From positions 1-64,000 of the forward strand of contig NZ_VSJK01000009.1 of NCBI RefSeq assembly GCF_008085915.1: DNA of 64,000 bases, written 5' to 3'. Origin of the DNA: Oceaniovalibus sp. ACAM 378 (GTDB taxonomy: Bacteria > Pseudomonadota > Alphaproteobacteria > Rhodobacterales > Rhodobacteraceae). Numbering within the stretch: the stretch's first letter is position 1; each line of letters begins with the position of its first letter. The notes under the pieces are model-generated. The model did not search any database. It was given only the letters and a program-made list of their open reading frames with translations, and was not told where the DNA came from. Positions 26,774-38,154 of this stretch are shown here, piece by piece. The position numbers and the translations under genes are program-made.

Positions 26774-27907
26774 GTGATCCGACCTTGGCCGCACGCACCG
26801 CGATTCATTGGATCAGAGATCTATCGCGGATCCAGCTATGGAGCGCATCATCCGTTGCGCGTGGCGCGGGTGTCAACGGTGATTGATCTGGCCCGTGCGC
26901 TGGGTTGGTTCGCCGATGGGCAATATGTGATCAGCCCCCGGGCGAAACCTTCTGCCCTGGCCGCATGGCACGACCCCGCCTATCTGTCGGCGCTTATGCG
27001 GGCCGAAAACGGTACATTGGCGAGCGATGAGGCGCGCCGTCATCACTTGGGCACCGCGTCGAACCCGATCTTCCCCGAGATGTTCCGCCGGCCCGCGACA
27101 GCGGCGGGGGGCTCGATCCTTGCGGGGCAGATGCTGCGCCATGGTGGCGTGATCCATTCCCCCGGGGGCGGCACACATCATGGGCTGCCCGACCGGGCCA
27201 ATGGTTTTTGCTATCTCAACGATCCGGCTCTGGCGATCCTCTCGCTCAGGTCAGTGGGGGTGCGGCGGATCGCCTATGTCGATATCGATGCCCACCATTG
27301 TGACGGGGTGGAGCACGGATTTGCCGAAGATCCGGATGTGATGCTGATTTCGGTACACGAGGAACGCCGCTGGCCGTTTACCGGCGCGCTGGAGGATCGC
27401 GGTGCGGGGCAGGTCTGGAACCTGCCGGTGCCGCGTGGGTTCAATGACACCGAAATGTCTGCGGTGCTGGACCGGCTGATCCTGCTGCGTCTGGCCGATT
27501 TTCGCCCCGAGGCTGTGATCCTGCAATGTGGCGCGGATGCCTTGATGGAGGATCCTCTGTCGCGCCTTGCCCTGTCGAACAATGCCCATCTGGAGGTCGT
27601 CGCCGCGCTGCAACAGGTTGCGCCGCGTTATCTGGTGCTGGGCGGCGGTGGCTACAATCCGTGGTCGGTCGGACGGTGCTGGGCGGCGGTCTGGGGGGTG
27701 CTGAACGGGCATAGTCTGCCGGAGCGCCTGCCACCCGTGGCCGAAGCCATCCTGCGTGCGCTGAGCTTTCCCGGGCACCGGATGGGCAAGGCGCCGCCGG
27801 ACCACTGGTTCACCACCCTGCGCGACACTCAGCGCACCGGAAAGGTCAGCGAGACCGTCGACGCGCGGTTGCACAGGCTCGAAGCCCGGGCCGTTGTCTG
27901 GCATTAG
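26774..27907 (+). CDS. Histone deacetylase-like amidohydrolase (AcuC/HDAC family)
   Basis: A 377-residue member of the zinc arginase/deacetylase superfamily; bacterial relatives deacetylate acetyl-CoA synthetase lysines or acetylpolyamines. The active-site His pair is GGTHHG (133-138), zinc ligands Asp172 and His174 lie in VDIDAHHCDGVE, and a third ligand in QCGADALMEDPL; the late GGGGYN contains the expected region before the catalytic tyrosine. The start is GTG 26774, with AGGTG six bases upstream; GTG 26765 is possible. The frame is open from 25985 but overlaps the Nudix gene antisense. Target protein or metabolite unknown. Confidence 0.88.
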   Translation: MIRPWPHAPRFIGSEIYRGSSYGAHHPLRVARVSTVIDLARALGWFADGQYVISPRAKPSALAAWHDPAYLSALMRAENGTLASDEARRHHLGTASNPIFPEMFRRPATAAGGSILAGQMLRHGGVIHSPGGGTHHGLPDRANGFCYLNDPALAILSLRSVGVRRIAYVDIDAHHCDGVEHGFAEDPDVMLISVHEERRWPFTGALEDRGAGQVWNLPVPRGFNDTEMSAVLDRLILLRLADFRPEAVILQCGADALMEDPLSRLALSNNAHLEVVAALQQVAPRYLVLGGGGYNPWSVGRCWAAVWGVLNGHSLPERLPPVAEAILRALSFPGHRMGKAPPDHWFTTLRDTQRTGKVSETVDARLHRLEARAVVWH

Positions 27908-27916
27908 CGGGCCGTG

Positions 27917-31102
<3,186 letters not shown>

Positions 31103-31106
<4 letters not shown>

Positions 31107-31810
31107 CGGTCTGCCTGATACCGGCGCGGGGCGGCTCAAAGCGTATTCCGCGCAAGAATATCCTGAAATTTGCCGGGCGCCCGATGATTGCCTGGTCCAT
31201 CGCAGCGGCGCACGAGGCTGGATGTTTTGAGCGGATCATCGTTTCGACCGACGATGACGAGATCGCCGAGATTGCCACCGCTGAAGGTGCCGAGGTGCCG
31301 TTCCGTCGCCCGGTTGCCCTGTCGGACGATCACGCGACGACGGTTGACGTGATCCGGCATGCCCTTGATTGGCTGGAAGAATCCGCGATGGTGCCCGATA
31401 CCTTGTGCTGTCTCTATGCGACCGCGCCATTTGTGCGGGCACAGGACATTCGCGCCGGGGCCGACATGCTGAAGGATGCGCAGTTCGCGATTCCGGTCAC
31501 CAGTTTCGGATTTCCGATACAGCGTGCCGTGCGGATCGAACAGGGGCGACTTGCCATGTTCGATCCGCAAAACTATGCGACCCGCAGTCAGGATCTGGAG
31601 GAGGCGTATCACGACGCCGGGCAGTTCTATTGGGGTCGGTCAGAAGCCTGGCGCGGTGACATCAACCCGTTCGGGGCGGAAAGCGCGCCGATCCTTCTGC
31701 CGCGCTGGCGGGTGCAGGACATCGACACGCCCGAAGACTGGGTCCGGGCCGAACTGATGTTTCAGGCGCTCAGCTCTGGCGATCGGTCAACTGACGGGTC
31801 AGATCGCTGA
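31103..31810 (+). CDS. pseF: CMP-pseudaminic acid cytidylyltransferase PseF
   Basis: A 235-residue nucleotidyltransferase that activates pseudaminic acid with CTP. The N-terminal LIPARGGSKRIPRKNI (5-20) is the CTP-binding signature of sialic/pseudaminic acid synthetases; YATAPFVRAQDI and DAGQFYWG favour PseF over Kdo synthetase (KdsB). Start is GTG 31103, overlapping the pseC stop. The 3' end overlaps the convergent small ORF by 41 bases. It produces the donor a transferase would use. Confidence 0.94.
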
Positions 31811-31970
31811 CGGCCCGATCCTCTTTATAGATCTCGGCCAGGATCGCTGCCGCCTCATCGGGCGAATGGCGGAAAGCCAGACGCAGAATATCCATCCAGT
31901 TCTTGTTGTTCTTGGTCCGGACAGCTTCGATCTGGTCGATGACTTCGTCGTATTGGCTTTTCTCGGTCAT
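31770..31970 (-). CDS. 66-residue protein of unknown function ending the pseG-pseI operon
   Basis: I do not recognise a named family. The protein is 66 residues, mostly alpha-helical and charged, with a central KNNKNWMDILRLAF (20-33) and DEAAAILAEIYKEDRAVSDL behind it; no signal peptide or membrane segment is seen. From memory, similar short helical proteins accompany nonulosonic-acid clusters in other marine bacteria, but I cannot verify that here. Support for a real gene: its ATG overlaps the pseH stop (ATGA), continuing the coupling of the operon, and it starts at MTEKSQ. Its last 41 bases are antisense to the end of pseF. An adaptor or regulatory role is possible. Confidence 0.72.
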   Translation of the reverse strand: MTEKSQYDEVIDQIEAVRTKNNKNWMDILRLAFRHSPDEAAAILAEIYKEDRAVSDLTRQLTDRQS

Positions 31971-32536
31971 GGGGTTTTGTCCTTTATTGCGGCGGGACGG
32001 ATGGCCTGCCATTCTTGCGCTGTAATGCCCAGAAGATACACGTCATGGAAGACCCCGTCGCGCAGCACATGGTCGCGGCGGCGGCCCTCTTCGATGAACC
32101 CAAAGCCTTTGTGCATGGCGATGACGGCGGTGTTCCAGGCGATGACCTCGCAGTTGAGCTTGTTCAACCCAAGCGATCCGAAGGCCAGGTCAAGCGCCCG
32201 CAGCTCCAGCGCACGACCAAGCCCCTGTCCACGCACCGCGGCGGTCAGATAGAACGCCCAGTCGGCGCGCCGGTGTGTGCCGTCGATCGCGCTGAAGGCG
32301 AGGGCGCCGATCAGCGTGTTATGGTAGCGGACCAGATAGAGACGTCGCGCCGGATCGTCGCGCACTCCAGACAGCCAGCGGCGGTGTTCTTCGGGCCCGA
32401 TTTCACGGTGGGTATACATGTTGGCCCGCACGCCATCTTCGTTGCGGATGTCGCGCAGGGCCAGAGCCTGGTCGTCCGGGGCATCGGACAGCGCGCAAAG
32501 GCTCAGTGTATCGGCGCGTGATTGAAGAATACTCAT
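31967..32536 (-). CDS. pseH: UDP-4-amino-4,6-dideoxy-N-acetyl-beta-L-altrosamine N-acetyltransferase PseH
   Basis: A 189-residue GNAT-fold acetyltransferase, third step of the pathway. The PseH-type sequence IRNEDGVRANMYTHREIGPEEHRRWL (about 34-59) marks the nucleotide-sugar side, DWAFYLTAAVRGQGLGRAL is the acetyl-CoA motif, and NTAVIAMHKGFGFIEEGRRRDHV is the closing part. The start at ATG 32536 overlaps the GT30 gene's stop by four bases (ATGA), and the stop overlaps the next gene the same way. The longer frame to 32671 lies inside the GT30 gene and is not needed. Confidence 0.9.
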   Translation of the reverse strand: MSILQSRADTLSLCALSDAPDDQALALRDIRNEDGVRANMYTHREIGPEEHRRWLSGVRDDPARRLYLVRYHNTLIGALAFSAIDGTHRRADWAFYLTAAVRGQGLGRALELRALDLAFGSLGLNKLNCEVIAWNTAVIAMHKGFGFIEEGRRRDHVLRDGVFHDVYLLGITAQEWQAIRPAAIKDKTP

Positions 32537-33894
32537 GATGCCAAATCCGGAAGATAAGGGCGCAGGGCGGTGACGGTAAGATCTGCCGCCCCCGTATGAT
32601 GGATTGTAAACGCGCGGGCAGCGGCGGTCATTTGCGCAAGCTCTGCCGGTGAGGACAATAGCGCGGCACAACGCGCCGTCAGGGCAGCGGCGGTGGGCAG
32701 GCTTTGGAATGCCCCCGCAGCAGACGCGGCGTCGGCGGCAAAGCGGATGCCAAAGATGCTCGGCCCCATGAGAACCGGCTTGCCCTGAGCCAGCGGCTCC
32801 ATGATGTTATGGCCTCCATGATCCACGAGCGATGCGCCGACCACGACCAGATTCGCCAGGCCGAGGTAAAAGTCCATCTCGCCCAGCGAGTCGCCGATCA
32901 GTATGTCACAGTCGTCCAAGAGAGTGCCGCCAAGATCCTTGTCCAGCGATGTCGACCGTCTGGCGCAGGTCCATCCCTGTGCGATGCAGAGATCGGCAAC
33001 CGCATTGAACCGGCCAGGACTGCGCGGCACCCAGACAATGCGCGCAGCCGAATCCAGTTGGCGCAGGGCGGTGATCAGATCGCGGAATGCGGGTTCCTCG
33101 CCCTCGACAGAGCTGGCGATGGTCAGGACCAGCCGCGAACTTTCGGTCGCCCATTGACTGCAAATTCGTTCGGCAGCACTGCTTTGGATCGCATTGACCG
33201 GTTGGTCGAATTTCAACTCGCCCACCACACGGATCTTCTCGCTATCCACTCCGATGGCGCGAAATCTGTCAGCGAAATCATCGGTTTTGGTGCAGATCAC
33301 ATCAAACAGGCGATACAGCGCAAGGCGGGCGCCCCCGGTTCGTGCGCGGTCGCGCAGGATGGACCGTTCGACCAGATTGCCGTTCACATGAGCCAGCGGA
33401 ATTGACCGGCGCGCGGTTTCAATCAACATCGCGGGCCAGAGTTCAATCTCGACCACCACCAGAACGGCAGGCTGAATGCGCGCCAGAAACAGGCGCACCG
33501 CCCAGAAAAGATCCATCGGCGCATAGTGCGATGTGATGCGTGCATCATCGCCGAACAACCGCTGAGCCGTCTCGAGTCCGGCTGGTGTCGAATGGGTCAG
33601 GGTTACGCGGTGGCCCTCGGACAGCAGCCGGTCGATGACGGGACCGACTGCCTTGGTCTCGCCCGCCGAAGCAGCAAAAATCCAGATAGAACCGGGGGTG
33701 ACTCGTGGCACGAGACCAAATCGGCACGCGAGCCCTTGCCGATATCCCGGCTCGCGACGCGCGCGTATCAACAGATAAAGCAGTGTAATCGGCAAAAGCA
33801 GGTGCGCGGCGATTTGCCAGATGACATAGCCAAGCCAGAACCGAGCACCCTGCTTATCTCGGGGCAAGATCATCGTCCGTGATCGGGTCGCCAC
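32533..33894 (-). CDS. GT30 family glycosyltransferase (WaaA/KdtA-like), candidate pseudaminic acid transferase
   Basis: A 453-residue enzyme of the Kdo-transferase family GT30. It has the N-terminal membrane anchor (about 20-43), an ASAGE segment with the presumed catalytic base Glu79, EIELWP (149-154), SVEGEEPAF (262-270) and GASLVDHGGHNIMEP (353-367). It departs from ordinary WaaA: NGNLVERS (171-178) stands where NARLSxRS is usual, and VPRSPGRF (289-296) has Ser for the common His. It sits inside the pseudaminic acid operon between pseI and pseH, with no lpxK beside it. GT30 enzymes use a CMP-activated ulosonic acid, the same chemistry as CMP-pseudaminic acid. A lipid A Kdo transferase remains the alternative. 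Start 33894 or 33873; both overlap pseI. Confidence 0.85.
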   Translation of the reverse strand: MATRSRTMILPRDKQGARFWLGYVIWQIAAHLLLPITLLYLLIRARREPGYRQGLACRFGLVPRVTPGSIWIFAASAGETKAVGPVIDRLLSEGHRVTLTHSTPAGLETAQRLFGDDARITSHYAPMDLFWAVRLFLARIQPAVLVVVEIELWPAMLIETARRSIPLAHVNGNLVERSILRDRARTGGARLALYRLFDVICTKTDDFADRFRAIGVDSEKIRVVGELKFDQPVNAIQSSAAERICSQWATESSRLVLTIASSVEGEEPAFRDLITALRQLDSAARIVWVPRSPGRFNAVADLCIAQGWTCARRSTSLDKDLGGTLLDDCDILIGDSLGEMDFYLGLANLVVVGASLVDHGGHNIMEPLAQGKPVLMGPSIFGIRFAADAASAAGAFQSLPTAAALTARCAALLSSPAELAQMTAAARAFTIHHTGAADLTVTALRPYLPDLAS

Positions 33895-34903
33895 GGGCCA
33901 CCGTCCGGGACAAATGCGCTGCGATCAGGCGTTCGGGCCGGTTGGCCGGCCAGCCAGCGCCCGGTCGCACAAAGCGATAGTCTTCCGGGGTCAGGGTATG
34001 GCCGGCGGGAAGATCACGCAGGGCAAAGGCAGAGCGTCGACCGGCCGCCTTGGACACCTGTTCGGCCTCGGTCGTGTGTTTCAGACCAGTGCCCCGTGCC
34101 GCGTGAATTTCGGCCACGCCATATGCGATTTCGGCCATCACTTCGGGCGTGGCCGAAAAGCGGTGGTCGGGGCCGGGGCGGGAGGGATCGTTGGTAAAGT
34201 GTTTCTCGATGGCAACCGCCCCCATGGCAGCGGCGGCAAGGGGGCCGCGCGCTCCTATGGTGTGGTCGGAAAACCCGACCATCCGACCAAAGGCATCGCC
34301 CATGGCGGTCATCGCCCGCAGGTTGATCTGATCCAGTGGGGCCGGATAGCTGGAACAACAGTGCAGCAACACGACCGTCCCGGAGCCAGCCCCGTCAAGC
34401 ACGTCGAGCGCATGGGAAACTTCGTCCAGCGTGGCCATGCCTGTGGATAGGATTACCGGTTTTTTCGTGCCCGCGACGGCGCGCAACAGGTCGTCAAACG
34501 TCATTTCGAAACTGGCAATCTTATAGACGGCGCAGCCAAGGTTTTCGATGAAATCCAGATCGCGCGGATCATAGATTGAAGTGAAAGGCAGCAGTCCCCG
34601 TTCCCGGGCGCGATCAAACAGAGGGGCGTGAAACTCCATCGGCATGCCGGCGGACTGATACAATTCGTACAGGTTTTCCTTGCCCCAGACCGGATCGATT
34701 TTCATCGACGGATGATCGGACCGGATCGTCAGACTGTCTGCGTCATAGGTTTGCAACTTGAGACAATCCCATCCCGCATCGGCGGCGATATCGACCAGCG
34801 CCAGCGCCTGATCCAGATCGCGGTCGTGATTTGCGCTGATCTCGGCGATCAACAGCGGCGGGGCCTCGCGGCCGATTGTCTTGCCTTCCAGGGTCAGCGT
34901 CAC
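33854..34903 (-). CDS. pseI: Pseudaminic acid synthase PseI
   Basis: A 349-residue NeuB-family synthase that condenses PEP with the 6-deoxy-AltdiNAc sugar. A TIM barrel covers about 1-275 with PLLIAEISANHDRDLDQA, LKLQTYDADSLT, KIASFEMT and KHFTNDPSRPGPDHRFS; a C-terminal antifreeze-like SAF domain (about 285-349) begins with RSAFALRDLPAGHTLTPED. The text DADSLTI and the N-terminus indicate PseI rather than sialic acid NeuB or legionaminic LegI. Start is GTG 34903, overlapping the pseG stop (GTGA). Confidence 0.95.
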   Translation of the reverse strand: MTLTLEGKTIGREAPPLLIAEISANHDRDLDQALALVDIAADAGWDCLKLQTYDADSLTIRSDHPSMKIDPVWGKENLYELYQSAGMPMEFHAPLFDRARERGLLPFTSIYDPRDLDFIENLGCAVYKIASFEMTFDDLLRAVAGTKKPVILSTGMATLDEVSHALDVLDGAGSGTVVLLHCCSSYPAPLDQINLRAMTAMGDAFGRMVGFSDHTIGARGPLAAAAMGAVAIEKHFTNDPSRPGPDHRFSATPEVMAEIAYGVAEIHAARGTGLKHTTEAEQVSKAAGRRSAFALRDLPAGHTLTPEDYRFVRPGAGWPANRPERLIAAHLSRTVARGDPITDDDLAPR

Positions 34904-35967
34904 GGTGATCTCCGGTCTTGTGTCAGTACCCGGTCAACCACATTTGCCGCGCCTTGGCCATGCACGGCGGCCATGGCGGGCGAATTGAGCGCGAAAAGGG
35001 CGTCACGGATTTTCGGGTCGGACAGGGATGAAAGCCGCTCCAGAAACGGACCGTCGCCGGTGGGGGGATCGGAAAAATACACCTCGGCCAAGCCCGACCG
35101 GTCGAAGTGTTCAAGATAGACGCGATATTCCGGACCCTCAAACAGATAGATGCCCGTGCGTCCCAGCATCGCCGCCTGATATCGCAACAGCCCGATCCGT
35201 CCGACAACCAGCCCACAGCATTCGATCAGCCCGGACAGCCCGGATTTAGGGCCGTGCAGGGTCAAATTTGGGTGATCGTTTGCCATCCGGGTTAACGCAG
35301 CGCGGACATCCGGCGGATAAAGCGGGCCAAGAACCAGATCGATCGCGGCCCCGGTGGGTGCCAAACGTGCGGCGACGCGCTGTGACAATCCGGTCGGATC
35401 CGCACCGCCGCAAAATACAAGAATCCGGTGGGGCAGGGGCGGCGCAATGCGCGCCCGGGCAGCGGCATAGGCGGGGTCCATCACCGCAAAATCGGCACCT
35501 GCCGCCCAGTCGGGCGTGCGCGGAGGCGGGCGAAGGTGCTGCGCGCCCAGATAGGGCGTGACGACACAGGCAGGGGGAATCGCGCTGTCGGGCGTGACAA
35601 AGTGATCGGGCGGCATTGAATCGATGACAGTGACGGGCAGACCGGTCGCGGTCAGGGCTGAAACCTCGCGCGCGGCAGAAAAAGCGTTACCCGACCACAT
35701 GATATCAGTGACGATATGAGTGGTGCCGGATGGCGCAGTCCAATTCGAGCCGTCGGCTACTGTGATGATCGATGCCGCAGGAATGCCCTGCGCCCGCAGC
35801 ACGGAGTGCGATTCAAGCCGGCAGGCATAACTGCAGGTCGCGCCGCGCGCCGCGAACTCTGCCGCCAGATCGCGCATCCGCATCAGATGCCCCATGCCGA
35901 TGGCGCGGGATGCATCCACCCGCAAGACGACATGCGCGGCGATGTTCGGATCTTTTGACCCGGTCAT
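34900..35967 (-). CDS. pseG: UDP-2,4-diacetamido-2,4,6-trideoxy-beta-L-altropyranose hydrolase PseG
   Basis: A 355-residue GT-B-fold nucleotide-sugar hydrolase, step four of the pathway. RVDASRAIGMGHLMRMRDLA holds the family motif with catalytic His27; VTDIMWSG, VFCGGADPTGLS and the late GRIGLLRYQAAMLG followed by FEGPEYR mark the UDP-binding half. Start is ATG 35967, with GGAG eleven bases upstream; GTG 35988 would add seven residues. It opens the minus-strand half of the pse locus, so the operon promoter should lie just above 35968. Confidence 0.93.
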   Translation of the reverse strand: MTGSKDPNIAAHVVLRVDASRAIGMGHLMRMRDLAAEFAARGATCSYACRLESHSVLRAQGIPAASIITVADGSNWTAPSGTTHIVTDIMWSGNAFSAAREVSALTATGLPVTVIDSMPPDHFVTPDSAIPPACVVTPYLGAQHLRPPPRTPDWAAGADFAVMDPAYAAARARIAPPLPHRILVFCGGADPTGLSQRVAARLAPTGAAIDLVLGPLYPPDVRAALTRMANDHPNLTLHGPKSGLSGLIECCGLVVGRIGLLRYQAAMLGRTGIYLFEGPEYRVYLEHFDRSGLAEVYFSDPPTGDGPFLERLSSLSDPKIRDALFALNSPAMAAVHGQGAANVVDRVLTQDRRSP

Positions 35968-36667
35968 TTGATCGTCCGCTCCGGACACGCGCGTCGGGCT
36001 GCGCCAAGATTCGCCGCACTCACGCCGGGTGCACGGAATTGAAAAGCGGCCACCGCATCAGAGGCGCCAGATGTTGCTGCCGGACCTTGGGCACTCCTCT
36101 GCATTTCACCTTGTGATGACGCCTGTCTGGCTGGGGCAGCAGTGAAACAGAGGCAGGGGGCGGTGACCACGCGCCATTCCCGCACCAAAAATTCTCTGAC
36201 GTTGCGCCAGCGCGTGTTGCCAAGGGGCAAGCCCACCGACACCATATCAGCCATCGCATAGGAAACTTCCATTCCGCCCACCAATCGCCCCGGGGCAGGA
36301 TCGATCCCCGCCCGCACACAGCCGTCGATACGCCGGAGTGTTGGTGAGCGCCAGCGCCAGCCCTTTCAAGAGGAGCCATCGCAAACGTCCGGTCGCCTTT
36401 GATTGATCCCGCCTTGGCGAGCGTTCGTTCCGGTTTACGTAAGCCTCGGCGACGGGAACGCCCACATTCAGACAGGCGGTGATCTGCGCTGGCCCAAGTT
36501 GTGAACCCGCGATCCGGGCAACGCCGGACGGACGTGGGCATCGCAATGTCTGAGGGAGATTTCTGCAAGCTTGCCCAGACGGCCCAAAGCATAGGCCGGT
36601 TTGTAGACTGCCCGGTTTTGGAGACGGGTTCGGACGGAACCCGTGCCATATGTTCATGAAAATAAGG
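35968..36667. other. About 700 bases with no supportable gene, between pseG and tRNA-Cys
   Basis: Minus-strand frames are open across parts of this stretch (one even runs through the tRNA), but the translations are rich in Trp, Arg, Cys and Pro with no family signature, and no frame has a good start. The stretch may be leader DNA of the pseG operon plus decayed material next to the tRNA gene. Its base composition is like the surroundings. Confidence 0.45.
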
Positions 36668-36741
36668 TGGAGGCGAGTGGGGGAATCGAACCCCCATACA
36701 CGGATTTGCAATCCGCTGCGTAACCACTCCGCCAACTCGCC
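36668..36741 (-). tRNA. tRNA-Cys (anticodon GCA)
   Basis: A 74-base cloverleaf on the minus strand. The 7-bp acceptor stem GGCGAGT/ACTCGCC is perfect, the anticodon stem-loop GCGGATTGCAAATCCGT reads GCA, the T arm is GGGGGTTCGATTCCCCC, and discriminator T is followed by an encoded CCA (36668-36670). It is the only tRNA gene in the window. Confidence 0.97.
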
Positions 36742-37464
36742 AAAGCCGTGGTTTCTTTAGCTTTGCCAGTGAAAAGGTGCAAGGGGTATCACTCGTGTTG
36801 TCGGGTTCGCGTTCTGTGACCCTTTGGGTTAGCGGCATTCCAGCCGAGTTTGGCACGTCCGGATGATCGGTCGCACCCCGCCTGCATACCTGCGAAATAG
36901 GGTGATTGGGGGGGGGCCGCTAAGTCAGCAACGCCGCCTCAGCTGTACGCCGCTCAGGGAATTATCATCCGCGGCGCTGGGAGGTTTCAGGCTGACATTC
37001 GCAATTCCCTCCCTCAACCCTTTGAAGGAACATTTAAACAGACGTATCAATAGCGTCGTGATCGGAGCCAAACTGACATGGCGGTTCATGGTGCTGATTG
37101 TCCGACCCCGTGCCGGGGGAGGCCATCGCGGTGGAAGGCGCCGGTTTGCCGGAGGCTGTCCAATCTAGGGGATTGGAACGTGTCGGTTCGCGCATTGAGG
37201 GCATGGAACTTTGCGTTTGCATCGGCCAGCGGCACAGCACCCGACCGAAAAACCGTAAATGGCGGCTCAGCTTTAAATGCTGCACCGCTTCGGAGATCAC
37301 GAAATTACCAACCTGTCACAGGTTTTGCGGTGTCCGGTGGTCTGCCGATTAAGTCATGCGTGTATCGCTGCAACGCTGGGCAGGATACGCTGGGCACCCT
37401 GTTGCCCAGCCCGGATGATTGTGTCAAACCGATGAGAACGTCAACGAACGGATGAGTTTAGTCC
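36742..37464. other. About 720 bases with no supportable gene, between tRNA-Cys and pcm
   Basis: No frame has protein-like composition or a usable start. The stretch contains a run of nine G (36908-36916) and an 8-bp inverted repeat GCTGGGCA (37389-37396 with 37403-37410, loop of six) about 55 bases before pcm, without a T-run. The upstream promoter of tRNA-Cys and the promoter of pcm-tolC must lie here, but I cannot place them. Confidence 0.45.
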
Positions 37465-38118
37465 ATGCCCGACTTTGTCACACGCCGCACGATGATGGTG
37501 GATACTCAGGTTCGCACGTCCGACGTGACGAAGTTTCCGATTATCGACGCCATGCTGCGCATAGAGCGTGAACGCTTTGTACCCGCCGGTCTTACCGAGG
37601 CGGCCTATGTTGGTGAAAACATCGAACTTGGGGGCGGGCGCTGCATTCTCGATCCGCGCACTTTGTCCAAGATGCTCGATGCGCTGGATGTGCAGCCTCA
37701 CGAACTCGTGTTGGATATCGGCTGTGCCCAAGGTTATTCTGCGGCGGTCCTGTCGCGTCTCGCCGAGGCGGTTGTCGCGGTTGAGGAAGATGCGGACATG
37801 GCGCGCGACGCAACCGCGATTCTCAGCGAGGTGAACGCTGACAATGTCGCCGTCATCGCCGCGCCATTGGCCGAAGGATCCGCGAAACACGGACCCTATG
37901 ACGTCATTACAATTCAAGGTGCGGTCGAACAACTGCCCGAAGCTCTGATTGCGCAACTGCATGAGGGCGGGCGCATCGCCTGCATTTTCATGGAGGGCGC
38001 TCTGGGGATCTGCCGGATCGGACGAAAGTTCGACGGGCGGATCAGTTGGCGCTTTGGATTCAACGCAACAGCGCCGGTGCTGCCTGGATTTGCAAGTCAG
38101 CCGGCGTTTGTATTCTGA
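37465..38118 (+). CDS. Protein-L-isoaspartate O-methyltransferase family protein
   Basis: A 217-residue SAM-dependent methyltransferase of the PCMT family, which repairs isoaspartyl residues in aged proteins. The SAM-binding motif I is VLDIGCAQGY (82-91); the acidic end of strand 2 is VVAVEED; ITIQGAVEQLPEALIAQLHEGGRI follows the family order. The N-terminal MMVDTQVRTSDVT (Gln and Arg near the start) is the alphaproteobacterial form found directly upstream of tolC, diverged from E. coli Pcm. It is 36 bases upstream of the TolC gene and likely co-transcribed. Confidence 0.9.
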   Translation: MPDFVTRRTMMVDTQVRTSDVTKFPIIDAMLRIERERFVPAGLTEAAYVGENIELGGGRCILDPRTLSKMLDALDVQPHELVLDIGCAQGYSAAVLSRLAEAVVAVEEDADMARDATAILSEVNADNVAVIAAPLAEGSAKHGPYDVITIQGAVEQLPEALIAQLHEGGRIACIFMEGALGICRIGRKFDGRISWRFGFNATAPVLPGFASQPAFVF

Positions 38119-38154
38119 TCCGGTCACCGAAGTGACCACGAAGGAGATTTCCAA

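Noticed and set aside
36020-36856. 278-codon minus-strand frame running through tRNA-Cys.
   Set aside because: It translates the tRNA itself and is Arg/Trp/Pro-rich; no family signature.
36908-36916. Run of nine G as a possible phase-variation switch.
   Set aside because: It is not inside or at the start of any supportable gene, and one homopolymer in a gene-free zone is weak evidence.
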